Virus record (IMG/VR): IMGVR_UViG_3300026078_000049
Span: 1-41,657 of that record
Source of the DNA: a virus
Reading direction: 5' to 3' (one strand)
Length of the DNA stretch: 41,657 bases
Shown here: piece by piece, positions 23,932 to 30,296 of the stretch
Position numbering within the stretch: position 1 is the stretch's first letter
How the letters are laid out: each line of letters starts with the position of its first letter
Notes under the pieces: model-generated
Told to the model about the DNA's origin: nothing
The model's database searches: none
Seen by the model: only the letters and a program-made list of their open reading frames with translations
Translations under genes and position numbers: made by a program

Positions 23932-24290
23932 GACAGCGCCGCCAGAAAGGTTTTCTTAACGTATGTTGATTTTTGGAAACCAACGAATACAGAACATAAG
24001 TTAGTTGCGTTGTTAGTCGATCTGAAGCAGCCTACCGCCCGTGGGAGGGTGTGCGTATGCTTCAAGCGCGTCTGCAAGCGGACGGTCCGTCTGCTGTTCA
24101 GATTAAGGATAACGTCGCGAACTTGGATTTTCCCAGCGGCGATAGAACGCTTCATTTGGGAATGTCTGTCCTCAATCTTCGCCACCTTGAGAGGGCGATC
24201 CATGAGGCTCTTGGCGAATTTGACATGGAGAAACGGGCGCTTGGCAGCGTCCGAGCAAGGCCGACTTTGGTTCGTTGATGGGCTGGTCAC
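23928..24290 (-). CDS. Questionable ORF after the leftward HTH gene
   Basis: This 120-residue ORF (GTG start) overlaps the HTH gene stop as GTGA and the next start as ATGA, which supports translational coupling. Its sequence (SLMDRPLKVAKIEDRHSQMK, then VRLQTRLKHTHTLPRAVGCF) matches no family I know, and codons in its last third are AT-rich, more like a regulatory region. It is antisense to a competing plus-strand ORF (24057-24278). Only one is likely real. Confidence 0.4.
   Translation of the reverse strand: MTSPSTNQSRPCSDAAKRPFLHVKFAKSLMDRPLKVAKIEDRHSQMKRSIAAGKIQVRDVILNLNSRRTVRLQTRLKHTHTLPRAVGCFRSTNNATNLCSVFVGFQKSTYVKKTFLAALS
24057..24278 (+). CDS. Questionable plus-strand ORF opposite the leftward operon
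   Basis: This 73-residue ORF begins at ATG 24057 with a strong GGGAGG 8 nt upstream. The product (LQARLQADGPSAVQIKDNVA, then LRHLERAIHEALGEFDMEKR) is helical and plausible. It lies antisense to a minus-strand ORF that shows start/stop coupling with its neighbours. No family is recognised. It could be a true small gene expressed from the opposite strand or chance. Confidence 0.4.
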   Translation: MLQARLQADGPSAVQIKDNVANLDFPSGDRTLHLGMSVLNLRHLERAIHEALGEFDMEKRALGSVRARPTLVR

Positions 24291-24526
24291 GCGGCCAGCC
24301 CCCGCGAAGCCTCAATCAAGGCAATATCTGGGTTCAACGATCCGGCTGGAATCCGTCCGCTCGATAGCTTCTCGATTTCGAGAGCCACGCGGACGGAACA
24401 GCGCTCACTCTTCTCAATGTCTTTCGCCTGCCCTTTGCTTTTCAGGCCAAGGGTTCGCGCGAAAGCCTCAAGCGATAGGCCGAGTTCCTTGCGGAGTTTG
24501 GCGACCGTGAACTGTGCTTTCTCCAT
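24287..24526 (-). CDS. Small HTH regulator, Cro-position
   Basis: The protein (79 residues from ATG 24526, 85 from ATG 24544) has QFTVAKLRKELGLSLEAFAR followed by GLKSKGQAKDIEKSERCSVR, an XRE-type HTH, and a short tail (IPAGSLNPDIALIEAS). It is the first gene of the leftward operon and is divergent from the larger HTH gene at 24621, which makes it the Cro-like partner of the switch. No Shine-Dalgarno precedes 24526. A minus-strand TATAGT at 24555-24550 would place transcription start at the 24544 ATG, giving a leaderless mRNA. Confidence 0.75.
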   Translation of the reverse strand: MEKAQFTVAKLRKELGLSLEAFARTLGLKSKGQAKDIEKSERCSVRVALEIEKLSSGRIPAGSLNPDIALIEASRGLAA

Positions 24527-24528
24527 GC

Positions 24529-24557
24529 ATACCAGTTCGCACATGACGAACTATAAT
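24529..24557 (+). promoter_or_regulatory. Promoter of the repressor-like gene
   Basis: A perfect TATAAT (24552-24557) is placed 17 bp from a weak ATACCA -35. The spacer is precisely operator OL1, so binding there should control initiation. The same AT-rich core read on the minus strand gives TATAGT for a divergent start. Confidence 0.6.
24535..24551. promoter_or_regulatory. Operator OL1 (palindrome)
   Basis: GTTCGCACATGACGAAC is a 5+7+5 inverted repeat. Its complement GTTCGTCATGTGCGAAC differs at one base from the operator at 25051-25067. It fills exactly the 17-bp spacer between ATACCA and TATAAT of the rightward promoter at 24529-24557 and covers the ATG 24544 region of the leftward HTH gene. 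Confidence 0.8.
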
Positions 24558-24569
24558 GCAAGCAAATTT

Positions 24570-24586
24570 GTTCGCACATTCCCTAC
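24570..24586. promoter_or_regulatory. Operator OL2 (strong half-site)
   Basis: GTTCGCACATTCCCTAC matches OL1 over its first ten bases (GTTCGCACAT) and lies 35 bp further on, in the untranslated leader of the 24621 gene. Confidence 0.6.
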
Positions 24587-24603
24587 CGACTTATCTCGTC
24601 ATT

Positions 24604-24620
24604 TTTCGCACAATCGGAAC
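24604..24620. promoter_or_regulatory. Operator OL3 abutting the repressor start
   Basis: TTTCGCACAATCGGAAC matches OL1 at 12 of 17 positions, including most of both half-sites, and lies 34 bp from OL2. It ends at the base before ATG 24621, so bound protein or its DNA could affect repressor expression. Confidence 0.5.
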
Positions 24621-24947
24621 ATGGCGAGACGAGGCATCCCCAAACAGATCAACTGGTATCTGCGCGAGTGGATGGCTGCGCGCGGCGTCAAGAAGCAAAC
24701 CGAGATGATGGAGCTTACGGGCTGGTCCAAGGCCACGATGTCTCAGCTCTATAATGGCAAGCAGGATTACTCGCCCAAGATCATCAAGGAGGCAGCGGAT
24801 GCCCTCAAGGTGTCGCACTACGAGCTGCTGATGCATCCCGACGAGGCCATGGCACTTCGCCGACTGCGCCAGGATGCATTGCGCGTGGTGGAGACGACCC
24901 GCCCATTGACCGAAAGCGAGCAGCCGGAAGCGCGCAAGATAGCCTAA
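24621..24947 (+). CDS. Repressor-like HTH protein of the immunity region
   Basis: The 108-residue protein has an N-terminal XRE HTH: INWYLREWMAARGVKKQTEM, then MELTGWSKATMSQLYNGKQD, then IIKEAADALKVSHYELLMHP. The C-terminal 35 residues are a helical acidic tail. It has no LexA/S24-type self-cleavage domain. Operators flank the gene on both sides, it has its own TATAAT promoter and terminator, and it is divergent from the leftward HTH gene, so it is the best repressor candidate. Upstream in-frame codons back to 24417 read through the operators and are rejected. Confidence 0.82.
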   Translation: MARRGIPKQINWYLREWMAARGVKKQTEMMELTGWSKATMSQLYNGKQDYSPKIIKEAADALKVSHYELLMHPDEAMALRRLRQDALRVVETTRPLTESEQPEARKIA

Positions 24948-24970
24948 CCGACTCGACCCGTAACAATTAG

Positions 24971-25000
24971 GCCGCCCGATCTGTTCGTGGCGGCTTTTTT
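24971..25000 (+). terminator. Terminator after the repressor-like gene
   Basis: GCCGCC (24971-24976) and GGCGGC (24989-24994) form a 6-bp stem with a 12-nt loop followed by six T residues (24995-25000). It ends the repressor transcript just before the right operators. Confidence 0.85.
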
Positions 25001-25016
25001 GTGCGCGCTGGAAAAA

Positions 25017-25033
25017 GTGCGTGATGTGCGAAC
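25017..25033. promoter_or_regulatory. Operator OR2
   Basis: GTGCGTGATGTGCGAAC differs from OR1 at one position only and lies 34 bp upstream of it, repeating the 34-35 bp spacing of the left operators. Confidence 0.75.
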
Positions 25034-25040
25034 AAACTGC

Positions 25041-25069
25041 TTGACGCGGTGTTCGTGATGTGCGAACAC
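25041..25069 (+). promoter_or_regulatory. Rightward early promoter
   Basis: TTGACG at 25041 is a good -35; a 17-bp spacer leads to GAACAC at 25064-25069, a poor -10. Operator OR1 overlaps spacer and -10. The first gene downstream starts at 25110 after GGGAGG. Confidence 0.55.
25051..25067. promoter_or_regulatory. Operator OR1 (palindrome)
   Basis: GTTCGTGATGTGCGAAC is a 5+7+5 inverted repeat, one base different from the complement of OL1. It lies between TTGACG (25041-25046) and the likely -10 of the rightward early promoter. Confidence 0.8.
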
Positions 25070-25109
25070 ACTCCCATCAGCACTGATCTGAAGTGCATGG
25101 GAGGTTTCG

Positions 25110-25334
25110 ATGGACCGTTACGAAGCACACCGCGCCAAGATGAAGAGCAAGGCCGCGCGGGTTTTGGTTCCTGGCTTCACGCCGGTTGAGGACAAGCGGT
25201 TCGCCAAGGAGCGCTTGCTGCGCCGCCTGAACAATCAGGACATTAGGCCGAATCTTTCTCGCTGGTCGCGCTTCCGTCCGACCAAGAACGATGACGCTGC
25301 CTATCGCAAGCCATTCGCTCGGGTGTTGGCATGA
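25110..25334 (+). CDS. First gene of the rightward operon, small basic protein
   Basis: A 74-residue, Lys/Arg-rich protein (MDRYEAHRAKMKSKAARVLV at its start; NLSRWSRFRPTKNDDAAYRK near its end). A strong GGGAGG precedes ATG. The basic composition suggests nucleic-acid contact. As the first product of the operator-controlled operon it would be made at once on induction or infection. No family is recognised. Confidence 0.7.
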   Translation: MDRYEAHRAKMKSKAARVLVPGFTPVEDKRFAKERLLRRLNNQDIRPNLSRWSRFRPTKNDDAAYRKPFARVLA

Positions 25335-25546
25335 CCACCCTCACGCTCTGCAAAGGCTGTGACCACCCGCTTGGCGATGACTCTTACTGCCCGCGCTGCG
25401 AAGATGTCATGCCCACTTATTCGTACAGCCCATCCGAACGCGAGGCTTACACCCTTAGCCAAGTAGAGGCTGAGGAATTGGCCTTTACGCGGTTGGTGCC
25501 GCACTCTCCTTGCGGTTTCGCCGTGATCGACAGGAGCGCGGCATGA
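25331..25546 (+). CDS. Small zinc-ribbon protein
   Basis: The 71-residue product has CKGCDHPLGDDSYCPRCEDV near its start, a clear C-x2-C...C-x2-C zinc ribbon, followed by an acidic segment (SEREAYTLSQVEAEELAFTR). It is coupled to its neighbour by ATGA. Function unknown. Confidence 0.7.
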   Translation: MTTLTLCKGCDHPLGDDSYCPRCEDVMPTYSYSPSEREAYTLSQVEAEELAFTRLVPHSPCGFAVIDRSAA

Positions 25547-25785
25547 TCGGGCCCGCGAACCCCTACGCCTTTCCGCGCCACCCAGATCATCCGGTCACCG
25601 AACTGTATGCCGAGGCGGAAGCTGGCATGACCCTGCGCGACTGGTTCGCGGGGCAAGCGATGGCTGGGATTATGTCTGGCACGCTTGCTGATGGCTCCAA
25701 GCTTGATGCCAAGGGAATCCCGCAAGCCGCATGTGCTGCCTACGCGCTTGCCGCCGCCATGCTTGCCGAAAGGTCCAAGGCATGA
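25543..25785 (+). CDS. Conserved small phage protein (GMTLRDWFAG type)
   Basis: An 80-residue protein with AGMTLRDWFAGQAMAGIMSG and a C-terminal AAYALAAAMLAERSKA. This pairing of GMTLRD-(Y/W)FA and AYa.AdAMLaeR is very common in short phage proteins of unknown role. ATG 25543 overlaps the previous stop, which is why the ORF start at 25510 is not used. Confidence 0.75.
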   Translation: MIGPANPYAFPRHPDHPVTELYAEAEAGMTLRDWFAGQAMAGIMSGTLADGSKLDAKGIPQAACAAYALAAAMLAERSKA

Positions 25786-25988
25786 CCGCCCTAGACTTCG
25801 CAGCCGAGCCCGAATTGCCGATCCCCGGCAACGACATGGGGCCGCTCAGTGCGCGCCCGGTCAAGGAAATACTCCACGATCTCCTGAACTCCTTCGAGAT
25901 GCTTTCCGAAGAGGTGGAGAGATCAATCAAGGTCAGGGATGCCTGGGATGCTCGGATAAATGCTCAGATGGAGGCGAGGAATGCTTAA
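25782..25988 (+). CDS. Small helical protein
   Basis: A 68-residue acidic helical protein with ARPVKEILHDLLNSFEMLSE and EVERSIKVRDAWDARINAQM. ATG 25782 overlaps the upstream stop as ATGA. No family recognised. Confidence 0.65.
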   Translation: MTALDFAAEPELPIPGNDMGPLSARPVKEILHDLLNSFEMLSEEVERSIKVRDAWDARINAQMEARNA

Positions 25989-26166
25989 TCCTACCGATAT
26001 TGGGCGCGTCCACTTTGTGGACCGGGCTACTCAGGCTTCGCCCCGAGCCGCCGAAGCGTCTCGGCCATCCGGTGAGTATCCCTCGCGCATGAACGCCATC
26101 GGCTGGCTCGCCACGTCCTACGTGTTCGGGATGCTGACCGTAATTCTGATCGTGAGGTTCGGATGA
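25981..26166 (+). CDS. Small C-terminal membrane-anchored protein
   Basis: A 61-residue product with a polar first half (HFVDRATQASPRAAEASRPS) and a C-terminal membrane helix (GWLATSYVFGMLTVILIVRF). An internal ATG at 26089 would give a 25-residue membrane peptide. It overlaps both neighbouring genes by a few bases. Function unknown. Confidence 0.5.
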   Translation: MLNPTDIGRVHFVDRATQASPRAAEASRPSGEYPSRMNAIGWLATSYVFGMLTVILIVRFG

Positions 26167-26657
26167 GCGCGCGACATACGGATGGACCGATTGAGGTCCG
26201 CATGGAAGGCACGCTCACCGGCATTTGGGCCGAGATCGGGCAAGTGTGCATCGATCCAAACACCGGCAAGGAATGGTGGCGCGAGCTTGGCCGAACCGAC
26301 ACGACACACGTTCGCCGCCAGGATTGCTACCAGCAGATGGGCGAGTTCGGGGAAACCCCGGAGCAATACGCCTTAGAGCCTGACGGAGCTGAGCACATTG
26401 CGAATGCCCTTCTGTGGGCCGCCGCTCCTGACTTGCTGAGCGAATTGGAGGCGCTGGTTACAGCGGTAACTTTCGCCGACCCGCCAAAGCTATTCAATGG
26501 CGTGGAGTGCCATGAGGCGCGCGTGCCTGTCGAATTCATCGAAGGCGCCCGCGCGGCCATCGCCAAAGCACTTAACGCCGCCCCGGCCCACTACGGGCAG
26601 GCCCCTACAGCACAGGTAATCGGGGATATCCGGTGCGGAAAGGATGATCATGAATAA
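26163..26657 (+). CDS. Hypothetical early protein
   Basis: This 164-residue protein has an N-terminal IEVRMEGTLTGIWAEIGQVC beta region, a middle HIANALLWAAAPDLLSELEA helix of a type common in phage accessory proteins, and a C-terminal EFIEGARAAIAKALNAAPAH. No catalytic motif is visible. It is packed tightly in the rightward operon upstream of the ERF gene. Confidence 0.65.
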   Translation: MSARHTDGPIEVRMEGTLTGIWAEIGQVCIDPNTGKEWWRELGRTDTTHVRRQDCYQQMGEFGETPEQYALEPDGAEHIANALLWAAAPDLLSELEALVTAVTFADPPKLFNGVECHEARVPVEFIEGARAAIAKALNAAPAHYGQAPTAQVIGDIRCGKDDHE

Positions 26658-27252
26658 GCTGTTCGCAGCCATGGCCAAGGCGTTCCCCGAAATCGAGGGA
26701 GCGACCAAGGACAGCAACAACCCGCACTTCAAGTCGAAGTACGCGGACCTGTCGAGCGTGTCCGACGCGATCAAGCCCGCGCTGTCGAAGCATGGTCTGT
26801 TCTACGTCCAGATGACGCATGAGCAGTCTGGCGGTGTGTGCGTCGAAACCATCGTCGGTCATGAGAGCGGCGAGCAGTTCAGATTCGGCAAGCTGTTCGT
26901 GCCGGCGAGCAAGCAGGACGCGCAGGGATATGGGTCAGCGCTGACCTACGCCCGCCGCTACAGCCTCATGACGGCGTTCGGTGTGTGCCCGGAAGATGAC
27001 GACGGGAACGCGGCCAGCAAACCCGCTCCGCAGCGTCAAGAGGCTCAACCTGACCGCATCAACGACGAGCAGCTTGCCGTGCTTCAGGGGCTCACGTCCG
27101 AGGCTGGGACCGATCTGAAGAGCCTCTGCACCTTCTACAAGATCCAGGCGCTCCCCGAGCTTCCTGCAACGGCATACGATGCCCTTGTCGCCAAGCTCAA
27201 GAAGGACGTGGCCAAGAAGGCACAGCCTGCCGAAATGCAGGAGGCCGCGTGA
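26650..27252 (+). CDS. erf: ERF-family single-strand annealing protein
   Basis: The 200-residue product carries the ERF signature: KLFAAMAKAFPEIEGATKDS, then NPHFKSKYADLSSVSDAIKP, and later AQGYGSALTYARRYSLMTAF with GVCPEDDDGN. ERF proteins anneal complementary single strands during phage recombination and genome circularisation. The C-terminal third (VLQGLTSEAGTDLKSLCTFY) is a linker/oligomer region. ATG 26650 has an AAAGG 6 nt upstream. It partners the YqaJ exonuclease and SSB encoded directly after it. Confidence 0.92.
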   Translation: MNKLFAAMAKAFPEIEGATKDSNNPHFKSKYADLSSVSDAIKPALSKHGLFYVQMTHEQSGGVCVETIVGHESGEQFRFGKLFVPASKQDAQGYGSALTYARRYSLMTAFGVCPEDDDGNAASKPAPQRQEAQPDRINDEQLAVLQGLTSEAGTDLKSLCTFYKIQALPELPATAYDALVAKLKKDVAKKAQPAEMQEAA

Positions 27253-27875
27253 TGGACGATCTCCAACGCACCGAAACGTGGTTCGGAGAGCGGCTAGGCA
27301 AGGTTACGGCATCGCGTGTCGCGGACGTACTGGCGAAGACCAAAAGCGGCCCATCGACCAGCCGCGCCAACTACGCCGCAGAATTGGTCGCAGAGCGGCT
27401 AACCGGGCGCAGGGCAGAAGGTTTCACGTCCGCAGCAATGCAGCGGGGAACCGATCTAGAGCCTCTTGCCCGCGAGGCTTATTCGTTCGTGTCGGGCAAT
27501 ACGGTCGTGGAAACCGGCTTTGTGCCGCATCCTGTAATCGAGATGACCGGTGCTTCACCCGATGGACTGATCGGCGACGACGGCCTGGTCGAAATAAAGT
27601 GCTGCGGCGCTGCCCGCCATATCGCGGTGCTGAAGGGCGACCCGGCAGAGGATCGCTACGTCAAGCAAATGCTCTGGCAGATGGCCTGCACGGGCCGCCA
27701 GTGGTGCGACCTAGCCTATTACAATCCAGACCTTCCGGTTGAGCTTCAACTGAAGGTGATCCGGATCGAGCGCGACGATGCGGCAATCGAAGCGATGGAG
27801 GCGGAAATTAGCGCCTTCCTCGCCGAAGTAGCCGCCGACGTGGCCTACCTCCAAAACCTCAAGGAAGCCGCATAA
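27252..27875 (+). CDS. YqaJ/lambda-exonuclease-like recombinase nuclease
   Basis: The 207-residue protein matches YqaJ viral recombinases: WFGERLGKVTASRVADVLAK at the start, GTDLEPLAREAYSFVSGNTV in the helix region, and the catalytic MTGASPDGLIGDDGLVEIKC (Asp...Glu-x-Lys) with the following YVKQMLWQMACTG. It degrades one strand of double-stranded DNA ends to supply substrate for the ERF annealase. Its ATG overlaps the erf stop (TGATG). Confidence 0.92.
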   Translation: MDDLQRTETWFGERLGKVTASRVADVLAKTKSGPSTSRANYAAELVAERLTGRRAEGFTSAAMQRGTDLEPLAREAYSFVSGNTVVETGFVPHPVIEMTGASPDGLIGDDGLVEIKCCGAARHIAVLKGDPAEDRYVKQMLWQMACTGRQWCDLAYYNPDLPVELQLKVIRIERDDAAIEAMEAEISAFLAEVAADVAYLQNLKEAA

Positions 27876-27877
27876 CC

Positions 27878-28246
27878 ATGCAGACAATTCTCATCTCTGG
27901 CAATTTGGGCAGCGATTCCGTGCTGCGCTCTACGCAAGGCGGCGATCAGGTTCTAGCTTTCAACGTCGGCGTCAAGCAGGGCTACGGCGATAAGGCGACC
28001 ACGAACTGGTATCGCTGCAACGTCTGGGGCAAGCGCGGCGCGTCTATCCAGCAATACTTGCTGAAGGGCGTCAAGGTTGTTGCCCATGGCGAGCTGACCA
28101 TCGGCTCCTATGAGGGTAAGCCTCAGTATGACGTGCGCGTCAACGAGGTCGAATGGGAGCGGCGCGGCGGTAACGATCAGCGCGAGCCGTCCAGTCAGTC
28201 GCGTGGACCGGCTCAGTCCGACCTTGACGACGACGTGCCGTTCTGA
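27878..28246 (+). CDS. ssb: Single-stranded DNA-binding protein
   Basis: A 122-residue SSB with an OB fold (ILISGNLGSDSVLRSTQGGD, then NWYRCNVWGKRGASIQQYLL) and KVVAHGELTIGSYEGKPQYD. The C-terminus ends DLDDDVPF, the acidic tip that recruits partner proteins. It completes the ERF/YqaJ/SSB recombination set. Slightly shorter than cellular SSBs, usual for phages. Confidence 0.93.
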   Translation: MQTILISGNLGSDSVLRSTQGGDQVLAFNVGVKQGYGDKATTNWYRCNVWGKRGASIQQYLLKGVKVVAHGELTIGSYEGKPQYDVRVNEVEWERRGGNDQREPSSQSRGPAQSDLDDDVPF

Positions 28247-28590
28247 TGCTCCCGCGCCGAATCCCGAAACCGGCAAAGCGTTCCAGCCGCTGGCGGTCGC
28301 AAGCCCATTGCTCCTTCGTCCGTAGCCATGAGTGCTGCGTGGCCGGGTGCAATGGCCGACCGATCGAGGTTGCGCATGTTCGCTTGGGAAGCGGCGCGGG
28401 CATTGGTCAGAAGCCGGACGATTGGCGGACAGTAAGCCTCTGCCAAGCGCATCATTCCGAACAGCACCGTATCGGCGAACAGACTTTCTGGCGCGGTCGG
28501 GACGTGGAGAAGCTGATAAGCGAGTTCATCGCCCAAAGCCCCCGCCGTGCTCAAATACTTCAGGAAATGCGGGAGAGGGGCAATGGCTAA
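28246..28590 (+). CDS. DUF968/HNH-type nuclease
   Basis: The 114-residue product contains CCVAGCNGRPIEVAHVRLGS, GIGQKPDDWRTVSLCQAHHS and EQHRIGEQTFWRGRDVEKLI. This C..C-HVR-KPDDW-PLC..HH..qH..GE..FW order is that of the DUF968 / Ref-like HNH family, which are DNA-dependent nucleases that act with recombinases. The start overlaps the ssb stop (TGATG). Confidence 0.87.
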   Translation: MLPRRIPKPAKRSSRWRSQAHCSFVRSHECCVAGCNGRPIEVAHVRLGSGAGIGQKPDDWRTVSLCQAHHSEQHRIGEQTFWRGRDVEKLISEFIAQSPRRAQILQEMRERGNG

Positions 28591-29020
28591 CCACAACGCC
28601 CCTCATCATTTCCGTAAGACGGCGGCAGGGTTTATCCCGGTGAGCCAGGCGGCACGCGAGTTTCACGCCAAGACGAAACTTGGTCAGACTGTGGATCTGC
28701 GCGGGCGGCGCCCTCGCAATCCGGCTCACCATCGGAAGCTGTTCGCTCTGTTGGGATTGCTGGCGGACAATCGGGAAGAGTTCACCAGCACAGATGATGC
28801 GCTTCTCGGGCTCAAGGCAGTCCTTGGCTACGGCGAATGGAAGAAGCTGCACCCAAAGGCCGAACGGGAAGTGTTCGTTCCGTCCAGCATAGCCTTTGAG
28901 AACATGGGCCAGGACGAATTTGAGGACTTTTACGATCTAGCGATCGCAGCCGTTCGGCGCTGGTGGCTTCCTGTCTCGAACGACGATTTGCGCGAAGCAA
29001 TAGAGGAGTTTGCAGCATGA
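28583..29020 (+). CDS. DUF1367-like phage protein
   Basis: A 145-residue protein with LRGRRPRNPAHHRKLFALLG near residue 40, a central ALLGLKAVLGYGEWKKLHPK, and VFVPSSIAFENMGQDEFEDF near residue 105. The RNp.HHRkfFALL and SIaF..M.q.eFe..Y motifs match DUF1367, a family common in lambdoid nin-like regions. Its molecular function is unknown. ATG 28583 follows GAGAGGGG. Confidence 0.75.
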   Translation: MANHNAPHHFRKTAAGFIPVSQAAREFHAKTKLGQTVDLRGRRPRNPAHHRKLFALLGLLADNREEFTSTDDALLGLKAVLGYGEWKKLHPKAEREVFVPSSIAFENMGQDEFEDFYDLAIAAVRRWWLPVSNDDLREAIEEFAA

Positions 29021-29961
29021 AACCGGCAAGCGCTGGAAGCCCGAAGGGGCGAGACGCGAATGCGGCTCGATCGCGCAGCGACGACATAGCGGTCCGCGCA
29101 GCGGATGCCCCAGCCCTTACCAGGACCCCTCCAATGCCAACTGAACAATTAGAAGTGAGCCAGCGGGCGCTGATCGACGAGATAATCTCGATGTATCATA
29201 CGACGCGCCTGTCCGAGACGCCGGTAGCGGTCCACATTCTATCGAAACCCAGCGTCAAGAAGGCGTTCGCCCGCTTCGAGCGCGAGATATTGGACACCCG
29301 CCCTGGTGAGGGTTGGCGCTCGATAGGCAGCGCTCCGACTGACGGAACGGTGTTCCTCGCGCGCAACGCCGATCACCATTCGTTCGGTGTGTGGCCGATG
29401 ATGCGGCGGGTTCGCCATGTGGTTGAGGGCGGAGAGTTTCGCTGCATCGATCTTGGCGCATGGTTGATCGTCGGCGACATCGAGCCGGATTACCTTGAGG
29501 GCAATGACACAGTCGAGCCGGTAACGGTGCCGTTTTCCATTGCCTCCGACGAGTGTAACAAGAGCGTCCGATACGAATGGCGTCCGCTCGATAAATCCGC
29601 CTCCACCCCTACCGCATCGGACACCGCCAGCCCGTCAGCCTCTATATCCAGTGAGGATCGTGTGGCTATCGCAAAGGCGTACCTCTCGGTCTGGTACGAT
29701 TGGCCCGACAACCCTGAGGAATGGTGGGCCTCGATGAGCGCCGACGAGCGCGCTCGGGGACTTCGTGCTGCCGACGCCGTTATTTCCCTCGCCTCCACCA
29801 CCAGCCAGTCCGACGTGATCGAGAAATGCGCGCTGCGTGAGGCTTTGCTCGCCATCAAATACGAGGCGTCCGAAGGCAAGCTTGGTAAGCGGTCAATCCC
29901 GCTGGATACCATAATCACTATAGCTTCCGGCGCCCTCGCCTCCAAGGAAGGCCAGCTATGA
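29017..29961 (+). CDS. Hypothetical protein with DUF551-like middle
   Basis: A 314-residue product. The first 40 residues are low in complexity; MPTEQLEVSQRALIDEII may be the true start (29134). The middle has GWRSIGSAPTDGTVFLARNA and ends ...VRYEWRPLD, an arrangement like DUF551 domains. The C-terminal part has AIAKAYLSVWYDWPDNPEEW and a helical SDVIEKCALREALLAIKYEA. The modular character suggests an accessory protein; function unknown. Confidence 0.65.
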   Translation: MKPASAGSPKGRDANAARSRSDDIAVRAADAPALTRTPPMPTEQLEVSQRALIDEIISMYHTTRLSETPVAVHILSKPSVKKAFARFEREILDTRPGEGWRSIGSAPTDGTVFLARNADHHSFGVWPMMRRVRHVVEGGEFRCIDLGAWLIVGDIEPDYLEGNDTVEPVTVPFSIASDECNKSVRYEWRPLDKSASTPTASDTASPSASISSEDRVAIAKAYLSVWYDWPDNPEEWWASMSADERARGLRAADAVISLASTTSQSDVIEKCALREALLAIKYEASEGKLGKRSIPLDTIITIASGALASKEGQL

Positions 29962-30296
29962 GCGGGCGCTTCGATGGAGCCGCGCTTGGTACGCGCATGA
30001 AGCTGCTACGCGAATTGCGCGATATGTCGCTGCAACAGGTGGCCGATGCTGCCGGGCTGACCAAATCGCATGTTTGGGAACTGGAGCAAGGGCGCGCAGT
30101 CAATCCGACCGTCAATGCCATATGGGGGCTTTCGGCTGCGCTCGTGGTCGATCCGGGGACCTTGCTCGGGCTTAGCGACAAGATGCCCAATGTCGATCCT
30201 GTCGCGATGAAGATCGCCGGCATCGTGGATCGCGAGATCAAGCGCGCCGTCGCCGCCACCCTCTGCAAAGCCAAGGAAGGCCAGCACCATGGATAA
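29958..30296 (+). CDS. XRE-family HTH regulator
   Basis: A 112-residue protein with a clear HTH_3 domain: TRMKLLRELRDMSLQQVADA, then AGLTKSHVWELEQGRAVNPT and ALVVDPGTLLGLSD. The C-terminus is helical. It lies well inside the rightward operon and so may tune later early genes or the host. ATGA-coupled to the upstream gene. Confidence 0.82.
   Translation: MSGRFDGAALGTRMKLLRELRDMSLQQVADAAGLTKSHVWELEQGRAVNPTVNAIWGLSAALVVDPGTLLGLSDKMPNVDPVAMKIAGIVDREIKRAVAATLCKAKEGQHHG

Noticed and set aside
24983-24999. Sixth operator at the regular 34-bp spacing
   Set aside because: GTTCGTG fits the left half and the spacing, but the right half is the terminator stem and T-tract, with no CGAAC. Probably chance.
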